A stretch of 64,000 nucleotides of DNA from Chlorophyllum brunneum (lineage: Eukaryota; Basidiomycota; Agaricomycetes; Agaricales; Agaricaceae), in NCBI GenBank assembly GCA_963576785.1, contig OY756149.1:248001-312000 (forward strand), written 5' to 3'. The translations under genes and the position numbers were made by a program. The notes below the pieces were generated by a model that saw only the letters and a program-made list of their open reading frames with translations, did not search any database and was not told the DNA's origin. Positions 46,911 to 58,823 of this stretch are shown here, piece by piece (the stretch's first letter is position 1; each line of letters begins with the position of its first letter).

Positions 46911-49900
46911 ATGTCTGACACTCCAAATCCACTGCCACACCGCACCACGATCGCAAAAAGTGTGCCTTCCGCGAGCAGAGGCACTGTATATGTCTCAGGT
47001 TCCACTTCACAGTCGAGCGACCCCGCCCCGCGCAAATCAGACAGGGACGGCCGCAGCTCGCCACCCGCCAGCTCATCCAGTGCATGGAGGCAGAGGCGGT
47101 ATCGCCATGCGTCCTCACGTTTAAACCCCCTCGTGCACAGACAGGATGCTCTTTCGTCGTGAGTTCCCATTCCATGTGCTGCCTGGATTCATCTCATCGT
47201 CTTGTCTGTTGCAGCGATACCTCTGCGCTGTCACCACAAATAAATCAGACGCCCTCGGCCGCCTCGTTGACTAGTCAGTTTCCTTCGCTTCCTAGTCTTC
47301 TACGATGCTCATCTATTATCGCAGCTGAATCCACATCAAGCGCCTCAGAAGGTCTGTCCCTTTGCACATACTGCGGAAGAATTCTTATCAACATTCCGTC
47401 ATTTTCATCCAGCCATTCCTTCGAATACGGGTCCATCTTCGATTCCCATGCCATGTAATGATATCCGTTATATTTTTATGCGAGGATTATTGACCTTGAC
47501 TTGGAATAGCGGCATCCCCCACGACGTCCTTCCCTGCATTCTCGACTACTTCAGGTTCGTCGATCAGTTGTCATCGGAAGTTCATTGACAAAACCCGTGT
47601 CTTAAAGCCACTACAACTCGGGGTGACTCTCCGGGTTCCTCCTCTCACCCCGGTGGTGGTCAGGCCCATAATACGACGAGCTTGGGTGACACCAATCCCT
47701 CTACTTCACCTACCTTTCATCCCGGCGACTCGACCTTCCTAAACCCTCAATCCCCACCTCCCTCTCCACACCCAAGCACCTTTCCCACCGCTTCAGTATC
47801 GATTAGCCAAGCGCCACAGTCAGTGCAAATACCGAATACAACGGGCAGTCCTGTTATGACCTCGGTATGAATCCTAACTCTAGCTTTATGAACTCCCCAT
47901 GTTCACACACTTTCCGCTCAATAATATAGCCTGAACCTTTCACGACCACTCTTACGACCTCTCAAACCCCAGTTATTTCCACTCCCTTGCCCATGACACT
48001 TACGGAAACATTAACCCTTACAATTTCGACCACCATTCAAGATTCTCCGACCACGAGCATTTCATTTTCAACTTCTACAATTATCATGACTAGCTTGCCA
48101 AGCGGCGTCCCCCCTACTTCCACTACCACCACCACAACAACAACCTCGATATCCGGTCCTTCGACCTCCGTCGACCCTACACCTACGTTTACCTCATCGT
48201 CCACGTCTGTGCCCGTGATAGCCTCAAGCACTTACTTCAATGCATCTTCCACAATCTCGGGGCCTATACTCACATCATCCTCCGAGGATAATCGGCCCAC
48301 GCTGACCTCCGGTAACTTTACGAACTCCTTTCCATTGTAAGTTTGCTTCACCTTCCCACTCATCGACCCCTCTAAATTCATAATACTTAGTTCATCGCGC
48401 CTACCTGCTTCCACTTCCAATACAGAAGCGATAACCCACACATGTAAGTGACCCACCAAGCCATCATATGGTAGTTACTGACCATGTCATGACGTCAATC
48501 ACCAGCACCCTCCCCGACTTCCCGTTTCCTCTCTACGTCTACTTTCACAAAATACTGGACGAGCACCTATCCAGGTGGACCAACTGTGACTTACACCACT
48601 GTTATCGAAAGCGGTGTCTTGGGTACCGACAGAAGCCGTCCAGATGATAACGCAATCGCACACAACACGGGTGCAATTATCGGTATCGCCCTCGCAGGGA
48701 CGTTTTCGGTTATTATCTTGGTTTTGGTCATTTTCTTTTCGTGTCGGAGGTACAAGCGAAATGCGGAGAGGAGAGGAGGGGATAGTATTGCTAGCGGGAG
48801 TGGATCGAGGGAAAACTTTTTGAGGCGTGAGCTTGAGCTTGATATGGACACGCCTGCAATGTTGACAAGACTGCCGGTGATGGAGGGGAACCATGGTGAC
48901 GAGTTTAATCCGGGGTCTGGACATCATGGACCGAGGAATACTGATGCGCTGGCGAGTGGTACCGCGGCCGGTGGCATGATGCAGGACAACCCTGGCGCGG
49001 GGCCCATATCCTACCATTTATATCCCTACGACAACGGTGGAGGTGGTGGAAATGGAGGACCCAGTGCAAATGCGAGTGCAGAAAGTGCGGGGATGTACCC
49101 TGTTCAAGGTCATGCATATCCGATGGTTGGGGGTGTGGATGCATATACATATGTCCCAGCCTTCACGCAAAGTTCGGCAGGTGTCACTGTTCCTCCTTCT
49201 CCCCCGTTACAAGGCGTTACTACTTCATCAGAGGATATGACGCGAATGACCAGGACGGGATCACCTCCATCTGATCCTATTCATTGGCCTAGGGGTAGTC
49301 CGACACAACTGACATTTACGCCAGCGTATGCTTATCCGTACGAGAACCCACGACAGGCTATGAGTGGTACTGGGAGCGGGAGCGCGTCGGATCCGTTTGG
49401 TGATGGCCATGCGGCTGCGATTTCGAGTACGAGTGGACATGGGCATCACAGCACTGATGCACTTACGAATTCCGCGTGTTTGGGATCGTCTAGTCAAGGA
49501 CATGTGGCTAGTAACGCTGGTGGCGTTTTGACGTCTTCTTCGGGTCATGGGTTGAGTAGTAATGGAGGTGCCGGGGGTGTGTTGACATCATCGTCTGGAC
49601 ATGGTAAGAGCGTGGGTATGGGTGTTGCTAGTGTTGGGGGTAGATCGAAGAGTAACTCACCCACTGCGGAAAGACGAAGTCAAGGCCCTCCTTCGAGTTA
49701 CGTTCCACCTCGTCGCGGGAGTGGTGAGAGTAGTGAGGGTAGTGGAAGTGATAATTCGAGTATCAAAGGTCTTCTTGGAAGATTTAGATCCGGGTCGAGG
49801 GGTAAGGGAAAGGGAAAAGAGAAGGAGAAAGAGAGGGAAAGGGATAGACGGAAGAGTTTGCAGTATGAGAGTGTGGTACGCCCGGTTGGGATTAGGAGAA

Positions 49901-50535
49901 GCTCGGGGGATTCGATGTCCATGTTGATGGGACATGGGACGCATTCGAGTTTACATGGACAACATGGACCACCATCTTCGCTGTTGAATCCTCCCAACCC
50001 GATCCCGATCTCCATGTCGATGTCAAGGAACGATTTACCTCCGGTTCCCGCTATTCGGCACCCCGATATGACTGTAGAGTCAGGATCAATGGGGTACACT
50101 TATCCGAACGAATACCATCATGACCCAAGATATGAAATTGGAGCGGCTATCGACGATTCGCCGTACCTTGATGTCTACCCACCACCAACGTTCCCTTTGT
50201 CACCATCTCCCGTACCTACAGATACATCAAGTTACGTCGAGGGGTTACTTAACCCACATATGCTTCCTAGTAATTCCGGTGGTCCCAATGTACCTGGTAT
50301 AAGTAAACGAGGGGGATCAAGTATTGGTGTCGGTGGTAGTGATGGTAGTAGTGGCGGTGGTGGCGGTGGTGAAGGGCATGGTTTATGGATTAGTGAAGAT
50401 AGAGGAGGGAGTGTGATGAGTTTGAGAGATAATCTGGATTATTCGAGACCGATTAGTGGTGTGGCGGTTATGGAGAGGACGAGGAGTGCGACTACGTTTG
50501 GAACGGATGGTGGAGATACGAGTGGTGGTACATGA
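46911..50535 (+). CDS. Ser/Thr-rich single-pass membrane protein, putative surface sensor
   Basis: Seven exons (46911-47158, 47215-47351, 47510-47554, 47608-47864, 47930-48336, 48391-48443, 48506-50535) all phase together to 1058 aa. The N-terminal 500 residues are a mucin-like Ser/Thr/Pro-rich domain, including a run of Thr (TSTTTTTTTTSIS) and sequons. It ends at SGVLGTDRSRPDDNAIAH. One transmembrane helix follows (GAIIGIALAGTFSVIILVLV) with basic stop-transfer residues (CRRYKRN). The long cytosolic tail is Gly/Ser-rich with repeated SSSGHG-like units (ATSSSGHGLSS, LTSSSGHGKS), a KGKGKEKEKERERDRRKS stretch and Pro-rich parts. The layout resembles fungal wall-stress or osmosensing mucins (Msb2/Hkr1/Wsc-like) without a conserved domain. 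No signal peptide is visible, so the first exon may be missing or internal. Confidence 0.6.
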
Positions 50536-51116
50536 CGATTTTTTGGGATGAGGAGAGCCCCATGTCGTTCGTTTGCATTTTTCATTCGTTGTTGGATTTT
50601 GCATTACTGTCGTAGAGATTACATTAGCGCATTTGGTATTTCACCTCTCTTTTAGTTTTTTTTTGTTTTTCTTTTTTTTTGTTGTGCTTTTGACTGGCAT
50701 TCATTGTTTTGTGGTTTGAAAGCATTTTGGTTTTGGTTGTGAAGTATTAATAGTTCATTGCGTCGTATGCAAAATTTTCTAAGATTATGGATTGTGTAAT
50801 GGAACGCCCCTTTCGGATCTTTGTGAATTTTTTGATTTGTGTGAACAGATGAGTTCTTCACTCTGTTTTGTGTAATTGAACGGCGATGGTACTGGTCGTG
50901 GGATATTCTCCTGTGTAGAGTTACTGTGCTAATAAATAAGGGTATGTTTGAACCAAACGAAGGATATCTCGAACGCCCTTAGTAATTTGAAAAAATATTT
51001 TTCTTGGTTGATCAGGCTATAGAGATATAATATGTTTCGTCCGGTTCATTATGTTCGTTGGGTGAATTGGTTAGTTTGAGGGATCGGCTGAACACCTGTG
51101 AAAAGGTTCTATAGAA
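50536..51116. other. 3' flank with T-rich stretch
   Basis: T-rich DNA at 50655-50685 follows the stop of the membrane protein gene and is typical of a fungal 3' UTR or terminator. No gene was recognised. Confidence 0.45.
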
Positions 51117-51360
51117 TCAGTGTTGGGCTTGGCAGAGAATGGATCTGTACTCGTGAATGCCGAAGTTGATATATTCACTTCCATCTCCCATACCCTGATC
51201 ATTACAAATATTCGGTGCGATAATAATTTCCAGTAGGTGTGTATGTTCTTTCCAAATCCTTGAGAGGATCGGTAGGGGTGGCGGTGACGGAGGTGAATAA
51301 GAGGATGATTGAATGTAATAAGAGGAGTTGTGCCACGCTTCGTGATAAGGTGGTGTATTC
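51117..51360 (-). pseudogene. Decayed copy of the cysteine-rich peptide gene
   Basis: On the - strand this aligns with the peptide genes at 58824-59113 and 59434-59713. The signal-peptide part (CACAACTCCTCTTATTAC) and the GGATTTGG/GGATCCT-type Pro-Pro region match, as does the stretch matching the CTKYC segment. The start codon has been lost (the ATGAAGTT position reads CGAAGCGTG). Several cysteine codons are replaced, so no functional product is expected. It is described only as a remnant. Confidence 0.65.
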
Positions 51361-52759
51361 AATGTGAGGGATGTTAAGGATAAATACAGCTTGGTGGTGA
51401 ATATCTCAGTTGTTAGCGTTGGCGTCTTCATGATACACCAGCCCGGACGAGCTGTTCAGCTGCTGAAGCACATCACTTGAGTTTGTTCCTCCTCTTTACC
51501 TTCTCCGTGTTTTATCGGTGCGGGGTTTGCGGTCAGATACCCTGATTCACCCTGATGAACACTTCCTTCGGTCGCTTGGCGCCACAAGCCTGGGGCCCAA
51601 GGCCTGGGGTGTCAGCACTCCTAATCGCGGAGAAACCTATTCCTTGCGAAGCCCTTCCATCTCACCTGCCGTCGGTGGAGATCAGGGACCGACCCCCGCC
51701 TATACTTTTCCTGCGCTCATTCGAGGAACAGCTACCATTTCCCAATCCAACATGGCGTGGAAATGGTGACTCCGGGGTATACAACCATACTCGTCGGCTT
51801 CGCTACACAAAGCTTAAGTTGCACATTCCGGCGGTCGCAGTTTGACTAACTTTGATTGGTGGTAATCGAATGACATGTACGCTCTCATCTCACTCAAGGC
51901 TTTGTCGAAATTTCTGATCGGTTGCCATGTAGTCATCTTCGTCCACCACTCGCCAACAAGGTCGCTTGGACGATAGCCTAGTGTCAGTTCACTTACGATG
52001 ATTACCTAAGAAGAGTGATCAAGAAGCAGGGCAAGTGCTAGGGTCTACCATCCCTGAAGCTTGAAAATTCCATGATATAGACCCGGATGGACTCCCCACA
52101 AAGACAACGTGGGTGTGGAAAGGAACATTGGTTAAACAAGTATGAATTGAAATAGCACGGAGCGGCTTGGTCGATGTCATGCAACCACATTAGTGAGTGG
52201 ATTCGATTTGTTATCATTTGTATTTTCGTGTGTGCCTCGGATTAACGTGACCTTGTCGTAGAGGATGTGGTCATTTCAGGCCGCATTACGTTCTTCTTTC
52301 CGACTGGTGTAAGCATATTCACGAGAACCACGTTTGTTGCTCTGGTACAACTTGATGTTGGGAGTAAAAAAATATGTATGTGAGCAGGCCCCGGGGTTTC
52401 TCCTGTATAGCTGACTCAAAGTGAGCTACTTCTGCCTCAGTAATGTAATGGGACTACATGTGCCAACCTAGACCGGCATCCCTGCCACGACCGGCCGCCT
52501 TTCTCTCGACCTGCCAAGAAAGCCACCAAATTGGTGTCACTGGTCACTTGGACCTTTCCTTATGTTCTCAATGCTACCCTTTCAGGTCCGCTCTCTATCC
52601 CCTCTTCAATGCTCCACACCTCACCTTGAATTACTGAGAAACCAAACCAAATAGTGTGTATAACAGGTTGGCTTTGCGAGCGCCTTCCCATCTGTTTTCT
52701 TTTCTCTTTGCCGTACTTCCGTCCTCTGCACCATTTCGTGTATCAGTCTGTTTCCAGAC
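51361..52759. other. P450 B upstream region, partly repeat arm 2
   Basis: From about 51880 onward this is the upstream half of inverted repeat arm 2. The ORFs at 51518-51845 (+) show no recognisable features. Confidence 0.45.
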
Positions 52760-55070
52760 ATGATCTCAGTCGATCTCTGCCTTAGTGCCTCGTCGTTCCT
52801 TCTTGCGCTGTACTTTTATCTCAAAAAGCCAAGCCCATATACTTCACTCTCACTACCGCCGGGTCCGAAGGGATGGCCTATCATCGGGAACTTGTTGGAT
52901 ATGCCGACCGAGTGTGAATGGAAGACATACCCTGAGTGGTCTAAGAAACTTGGTACGCTCTTGTTTCGCTTGCTCGTCTTTGCCCTTGGGCATCAGGTAG
53001 GTCGTTAACTGACCAGGGCGGTACTTACTCCAGGAACGGATATCTTACACGTCCCGGTTATGGGTACTAATATCATTGTTCTCGATTCTCCGGAGGCCAT
53101 ACTTGAGCTTATGGAGCGACGTTCATCAACCTATTCAGATAGGTATGTGGCGTGAGGGTGTCCGTAGGTGTGCTTACTTTCTCTCCTGTGAAGAGCGAGA
53201 ATGCCTATGATCAGTGAGTCCTCTATTCTATGCAACCCTTCTTCAGGACTATGACATATGTTCCCCCCAGATGAATTGGTGCGTTATTCTAGAATCCGCC
53301 TTAGCCCTTGATTTAAGGTGGATTCGATCGTAGATGAAGTGGTATGTCAAAGACCTTCTCACTGTATGGCATCGACTTAGGTAATTAATCCCTACTAGGT
53401 CGTTCAATGTTGGGTTCATGCCGTATGGTCAGTAAAGTTACCGTCACTTCTTTAAGTCCTCTCTGATATGCTTTGTTTCCAGGTGATTACTGGTATGTTC
53501 TTCCGCGATGAAGAAACCAAGGATAAAGATCAGTTTATGATTTCGACAGGCGCAAACACCGTAGGTTGTTGCACCAACTCCTTCACCCAACTGCCGCGCT
53601 CCGCTTCCGCCCACACGAGCTCAAAGCGACACACAACCTCCTTCAACGGTTCCTTGACGAACCTGATAATGTCATTGGGAACCTCCGATAGTGAGCCACT
53701 CGATCCTCTGTCTCCTCAACTCCAACTGGTTCATAGCATGGCAGGTGAAACCGTCATGTCCATAGCTTACGGCCTCGATATCAAACCCAAAGACGACCCC
53801 TATATCCAAACTGCCGAGCGCGGTGTGCATCCACTTGTAGCTGCAGCTGTACCAGGAGCATTCCTCGTTGATATGCTACCGATTTTGAAATATGTCCCCG
53901 CATGGATGCCTGGGGCCGGATTCCAGAAGAAGGCAAAAGAATGGGGGAAGCTTGCAATGACAATGGTTGACATGCCTTTCGACGCTGCCAAGAAGCTGAT
54001 TGTATGTCTATTTCAATGTTCCAGTAATTTGACTTAACGCTGACGTCGTCGGATGTGATATAGGCTGGAGGAAAGGCAAAGCCTTCGTTCACTTCATACA
54101 GCCTGCAGAGGGTTGAGGAGGGAACAACGGATGAGGCGTACCAGGAGCCCGTTATTCGTGGGAGTGCCGGAACCATGTACGCCGGTGAGCTTTGTTTTAT
54201 TCACCGCCAATCCCAGCCATCTCACTTTCCCCTCCAGCCGGATCCGATACTGTACGGCTTCCCGCACTCTCCCTATATGAATTGTTTGTTCAACTACTAC
54301 TAGACCGTCTCGGCCATCACATCCTGCATCCTTGGGCTCCTCGAGAATCCTGAAATCCTTAAGAAGGCTCAAGCCGAGCTCGACTCTGCCGTCCAACCTG
54401 GTCACTTACCGGACTTTGAAGATGAAGATAGTCTACCTTATATCACTGCTCTCACCATGGAGACCCTTCGCTGGAGAGATGTCGTGCCAATCGCTATTCC
54501 AAGATACCTGCAGCGCGATGACGAGTACAAAGGATACAGGCTTCCTAAAGGTTCCATTGTGATTCCGAATGCTTGGTATGTTCCATTGACCAATGACAAT
54601 GTTTACGCTGAGCCAATGTCAGGGCTATACTTCACGACGAGGATGTATACCCTGACCCATTTACTTTCAGACCTGAACGTTTCCTCACTAAGGATGGCAA
54701 AATTGACAAGACGGTTCGTGACCCCAGACATGCATGCTTTGGCTTCGGTCGTCGCATCTGCCCTGGTCGCTATATGGCGTTCTCTGCTGTTTGGATCGCA
54801 CTCGCTTCTATCGTCTACTGCTTCGACATCAAGAAGGCCATCGATGAGGACGGCAAAGTGGTTGAACTAAGCCATGAATATCTCTCTGCGCTTGCCATGT
54901 ACGTTGTCTTCACCCTTCTCCCACCTTATGCGGACTAATTTCCCCTTTGCACATAGCTTTCCCAAACCATTCAAGTGTTCAATTAAACCTCGTTCTGAGC
55001 ACCATGAACTTGCTATTCGCTCTGCTGTTTTAGAGTATGAATTTGAAACGATATAACAAGCTACGCCCTA
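51880..55070. repeat. Inverted repeat arm 2 (P450 copy B and its upstream DNA)
   Basis: This is the mirror partner of 39530-42760. The arms are about 3.2 kb and the spacer about 9.1 kb. Similarity is high over coding exons and falls in the upstream DNA. The 3' flanks beyond the stop codons share only a short TTCTGATGTACATA block. Confidence 0.75.
52760..55056 (+). CDS. Cytochrome P450, copy B
   Basis: The paralogue of copy A in inverted orientation, with the same exon plan. It starts MISVDLCLSASSFLLALYFY and has the hinge PPGPKGWPIIGNLLDMP. Short exons give ARMPMI, DYWRKHRR and HQLLHPTAALRFRP. Next come MAGETVMSIAYGLDIKPKDD and GHLPDFEDEDSLPYITALTM. AGSDT and METLRWRDV supply the I-helix and ExxR motifs. 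PERFLTKDGKIDKT and FGFGRRICPGRYMAFS carry the heme loop with its cysteine. The last exon ends EYEFETI at 55056. Differences from copy A are scattered (for example KKPSPYTSLSLPP versus KKSNPYTSLPLPP), so both copies seem to be under constraint. Electron supply would be from CPR in the ER membrane. Substrate is unknown. Confidence 0.86.
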
Positions 55071-55960
55071 CCTACTTCTGATGTACATACCCTAGAAGCG
55101 GTTCCACTACCAAAGGCAACAATAATATCCTTGGCCTCCATTTGAGGGCGTTCAAACCTGACCTAACCCTCTACTACCAACCTCTCTCCAACGTTCCATG
55201 GATTCAAGCCCGCTAGATTTCGTATCCTGCCATGAATGATTGCTTCACATACTGCTAAGTTCATGGTCCACTTCTGGTTTCGTTCATCGATATCATACTC
55301 GTACTCATATCTCGCTATCGCCGTGTGTTCCCAGCATGATGGTGCATCGGTTCGCTTTTGGCGACTGCTGAATGGGTTTGGGGAGTGTGCCATCACCATC
55401 CTGACCCAATCCGTCAGCACGTCGGCACTGCTCACAATCAGCTAGTGTTAATACGATGAAGCTCACGGATTTTACCCCTATCCTACAATCACCTTATTGG
55501 GGAGACGATTACTGCACGAAATATAGCCGGGCACGAAAGACAAAGGTGCCCGAGAATGAACAGCTGATGAACCTCGGGGTGCTGGACCGACATAATAGAC
55601 GGAGTAAAATCTCCTGATTGCCATAGGCTACGATGCTATCTGTCATCTGAGATTATATTGTATGCCGGAATTGTTATACACCGCGCTCCTCGAAAGAGTT
55701 ACCGGCTGAAGACTTAGTTCTTAATTTGAACTTTTACTCACATACTAAGGAGGTAGGTTTCTGTTCCCTAGTGCCGCTGTTGCGCTCGGGTGCTTTGCAA
55801 ACTGGGCAGATGTGGTAATGTGTTGTAGTACGGGTACGCATTAAAACCACTGCCTTCTGGTTCATTCTACCTGTCCGATATTTTCCTCTGGGTCTTACCA
55901 TAGGAGCAATACCTTCATGCCTTGTTCATTTCCCGGTATTTATGCATGAGGTACTGCGCA
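55057..55960. other. Intergenic, no firm gene
   Basis: An ORF on the - strand at 55163-55435 (90 aa, ending LNPWNVGERLVVEG) is open but has no known domain and no splice partner, so it is left uncalled. The last part belongs to the duplicated promoter unit of the peptide genes. Confidence 0.35.
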
Positions 55961-55967
55961 TATAAGA
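55961..55967 (+). promoter_or_regulatory. TATA box of defensin-like gene 1
   Basis: TATAAGA lies 40 bases upstream of the first ATG (56007), a usual TATA distance for a highly expressed fungal gene. The tandem copy keeps the surrounding GTACTGCGCA but reads ACATAAGA. Confidence 0.5.
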
Positions 55968-56006
55968 CCTACGCATCCTCGATCCCCTAGTACCCAACCC
56001 ACTAGC

Positions 56007-56306
56007 ATGATTATGAAGTCTCCGCAAATCCTAATTACGGTCTTCTCCCTTTTCTTCACTGCTGTCATGGCTTTACCGCAAAGCCCAGGTGATAATCTGA
56101 ACAGATGCACACCAGGAGATCCTGTGGAAGGTGATTCCTATTGTTACAACTTGTGTTTTGACGACGATACGGGTGCTGGTGGTCATTGTGGTGCCAATGG
56201 TGAGTATTTCAGAATGGCCTAGGAGGTGACAAGAAGTTAATAATATTGTTATTATTCTCAAGGCAAGTGTGTTTGCGACCCTGTCCCTGGAGAAGATGAT
56301 GTGTGA
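56007..56306 (+). CDS. CS-alpha-beta defensin-like secreted peptide 1
   Basis: Two exons (56007-56199, 56263-56306) join in phase (GCCAATG | GCAAG) to 78 aa. Two in-frame ATGs start the signal peptide, at 56007 and 56013; the helix is LITVFSLFFTAVMA. The mature part has six cysteines spaced C-x11-C-x3-C-x10-C-x5-C-x-C (RCTPGDP..., YCYNLC, GGHC, GKCVC). The CxxxC, GxC and CxC elements together are the CS-alpha-beta scaffold of defensins. The intron sits just before the last two cysteines. The peptide is acidic, unlike most antibacterial defensins (ending PVPGEDDV), so antimicrobial activity is not certain. A role in antagonism or signalling is inference from the fold. Confidence 0.72.
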
Positions 56307-57429
56307 TTTGCGATACCTGTTCCTGGTGAGTTAAAGGCTCAGCACTCCGTCGTGTTTTAGTCCAACCAGCTAATTGCGCTTGTACAGTTCATTGTAAAAT
56401 TCTTTTGGTGCAATCGTGTAAAGGCCATGTAGTATGCTTAGTTTTGAAGAGCTCTTTGAACATTTATTTTTATTCCACGTCATGCCAGGTATAGACCAGG
56501 AGATAATGGTCGTAGTGGGTTGATAAATTTCGAGCTTTGTGCCGCTAGTACTGACTTGGGCTGTAAGCAATACTCGTTTCCAGCTTCCTGAGCGCAAACG
56601 CCATGATGGATTATTACCCGGGGACAAGATTTAGCGTGCTGGTAAATTACCGCATTTTCGAACCAAACTCAAGAGGGGACTGGTTTTCAGTAAAGTAATC
56701 TTTTAATGGCCCCGGATAGCAGTTTGAAGTCAGATGGAGAGTCGGGCATTTTGTGTTCGTCTGTCCGAGTGAGGTGGGGTTGAGAAGTGGAAGGTGTTTA
56801 TCGGTGGTGACCCTTTTCTGGAGGGAGATCCTTTTATGACTCTTCCAAGTGAATAATGATGGTACCCCAGGCAGCGCGGCGATACCAGAAGGCCATGTTG
56901 GATGGAAGAAATATCTTGCAGGTGTTATTCTCTGGTTATCACAGGCCAAGATAGGCCACAATGAGAGAGAAATCCGGATGGACCTTCTCGGGGTGAGATG
57001 ACTCAAGTTGTTAGATAAGCATAGGAAAAAAAGGAATGAAGAACAGCCGACTCGAAATGGGTGGTGCCCAACCAAATTCCCGAGAGGGAACAATGAATAA
57101 TCCACAAGCGAGCAAACATTTGAGATATATACACATGCCATTTGCATTTTCATGCGCCACATTCAACATAGTGGCTTTGTCAGCTCCCACACGTGCCTCG
57201 TTGTGTGGTAGTCGAAATCCAACCAAAGGATTTGTATGAACAATGTGCGTATCCCCCCATGATGTGCCTCCACGCTAACTCAAAACTCTCATAGGAACGA
57301 CTCACAAGATCAAAACCATACAGTCCCCCTCATAACCCGTGCATCCCTGCCTAAGCCGCCAGGTGTGCACAATCCCTACACCATTCATGGACCCATCATC
57401 CGATTCCGAGTCCTTGCTTTCGCTTGCCA
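56307..57429. other. Peptide gene 3' flank, no firm gene
   Basis: The first 430 bp belong to the tandem duplication. ORFs at 56370-57226 (-) and 57036-57239 (+) are uncalled for want of domains or consistent phase. Confidence 0.35.
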
Positions 57430-57720
57430 ATGGCTGCACAACAACAATGGGCTGATGGTAACCAAATTGGCACTGGAAAGAAACCCCACGTCAAACGTGA
57501 CCTTGCGTGGACCGCCATTTTTAGTAAACTCCCCCTAGACTGCCGCCGAGCAGCACTGGTTCCCCTTGATAGTGGCGCAACATGCCCCTCTGTTGTGGTG
57601 GCAACGAACAGGACGGTTAAGGATCTAGCTAGGGGAGAGGATCTGGAAATGAGACGAGCTGTGCAACGAGTTTTGGGCACAGCGGAGCTCCCAGTGTGGT
57701 ATATCCCCCGGAAAACTTGA
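57430..57720 (+). CDS. Possible small protein, 69-98 aa
   Basis: An open frame begins MAAQQQWADG and ends LGTAELPVWYIPRKT. It can be read straight through, or spliced with GT at 57456 and AG after CCCCCTAG, giving MAAQQQWADDCRRAALV in phase. Either way it is basic and has no recognised domain. The antisense ORF 57396-57791 lies opposite. Low confidence that this is a gene. Confidence 0.25.
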   Translation: MAAQQQWADGNQIGTGKKPHVKRDLAWTAIFSKLPLDCRRAALVPLDSGATCPSVVVATNRTVKDLARGEDLEMRRAVQRVLGTAELPVWYIPRKT

Positions 57721-58009
57721 TGAATTCCGTCTTGTTGGTCTTGTTGCCCCCTTGTTTCCCCGCCAACATTTTCATATGACCAATTTATCATCGTTGTATG
57801 TTTGTATGTGTCAGAATAGACTGGTGTATTCGACCATCAGTTAAATACTGGACTTTATGTAGGAAGTAAGGTTTCATGACAATGTCACCGTCTTATCCTT
57901 GTACAACTCTCCAGTGCAATGGGACTGGAACCTGGACAGCAGACCCATAGATGCCCACGCTGACCCATAGATGCGCACATAGGACCGGACCATAGATCCC
58001 AGTCATGAG

Positions 58010-58745
58010 TTGATCTGTCCGATTTTTTCCTCTGGGCCTTACCATAGGAGCAATAACTTTATGTCTCCTGGTGTTTGTGCATGAGGTACTGCGCACATAA
58101 GACGCATGCATCCTCGACTCTTAGTATCTCAATCACTATCACGATTGTGAAGTCTGCTCAGCTTCTAATCACATTCTTCTCCCATTTTGTCATTGCTATC
58201 ATGGCTTCACCTCAAAGCCCAAATGATAATCTGAACCAGTATTTTGTTTCCACAGAATAGGCTAGAGAATGACAAGAGGTTAATTATACTCAAGGCAAGT
58301 GTGTTTGCGACTCTGTCCCTGGGAAAGATGATACGTCTGGTGGTGAATCTGCTCAGCACTCCATCGTGTTTTAGTTCAACCAGCTAGTTGCGGGTGTATG
58401 GTCTATTAAAATATTCTTTTGGTGCAATAGTGTAAAGGCCATGTATTATGCTTAGCTTTGAAGAGCTCTTTGGATGGCAGGTATAGACTAGAAGATCATG
58501 CTGGTAGTACGTTGATAAATTTCGAGCTTTGTGCTGTTGGTACTGACTTGGGCAGTAAGCAATACTCGTTTCCGGTTTCCTGAGTGCAAACAACATGATG
58601 GGTTATTACCCACGAACAAGAATATGTGCATCAATTTAGTGTGCTGGTAGGTACCTGTATGTTCGAACGGAACTCAAAAGGGGACTGGTTTTCCGCCAAC
58701 TAGTCTTTTAATTTAATGGCCCCAGATAGTGGTTTTTGCACGTAA
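58010..58745 (+). repeat. Tandem duplication unit 2 (decayed peptide gene and flanks)
   Basis: This is the direct-repeat partner of 55870-56735. It is more diverged in the gene, where an internal segment is missing, than in the flanks. Confidence 0.75.
58141..58335 (+). pseudogene. Decayed copy of defensin-like gene 1
   Basis: This keeps the signal-peptide part (CAGCTTCTAATCACATTC), the SPQSPNDNLN region and the last-exon CysXCys block (GGCAAGTGTGTTTGCGAC). The DNA for the middle cysteines is gone, a stop falls right after the join, and both start codons read ATT/GTG instead of ATG. No function expected. Confidence 0.7.
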
Positions 58746-58823
58746 CATATGATATCAAATGACAAGTACTACCATATCAGTATAACGTTTCCTTGGTTCA
58801 CTATGCTCCTTCATCAGCCTGGG

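Larger units (their letters stand above)
55870..56735 (+). repeat. Tandem duplication unit 1 (peptide gene and flanks)
   Basis: This aligns in direct orientation with about 58010-58745. Shared blocks are CTTACCATAGGAGCAATA, GCATGAGGTACTGCGCA, GGCAAGTGTGTTTGCGAC, TTCTTTTGGTGCAAT, TGTAAAGGCCATGTA and GAAGAGCTCTTTG. It includes the promoter, gene and about 430 bp of 3' DNA. Confidence 0.75.

Noticed and set aside
46780..47175. - strand ORF of 131 aa rich in Cys and Arg
   Set aside because: It lies opposite the phased exons of the mucin-like gene. The Cys/Arg bias is what antisense Ser/Thr/Ala codons give.
57396..57791. - strand ORF of 131 aa
   Set aside because: It overlaps a + strand candidate and has no domain, signal or splice context.
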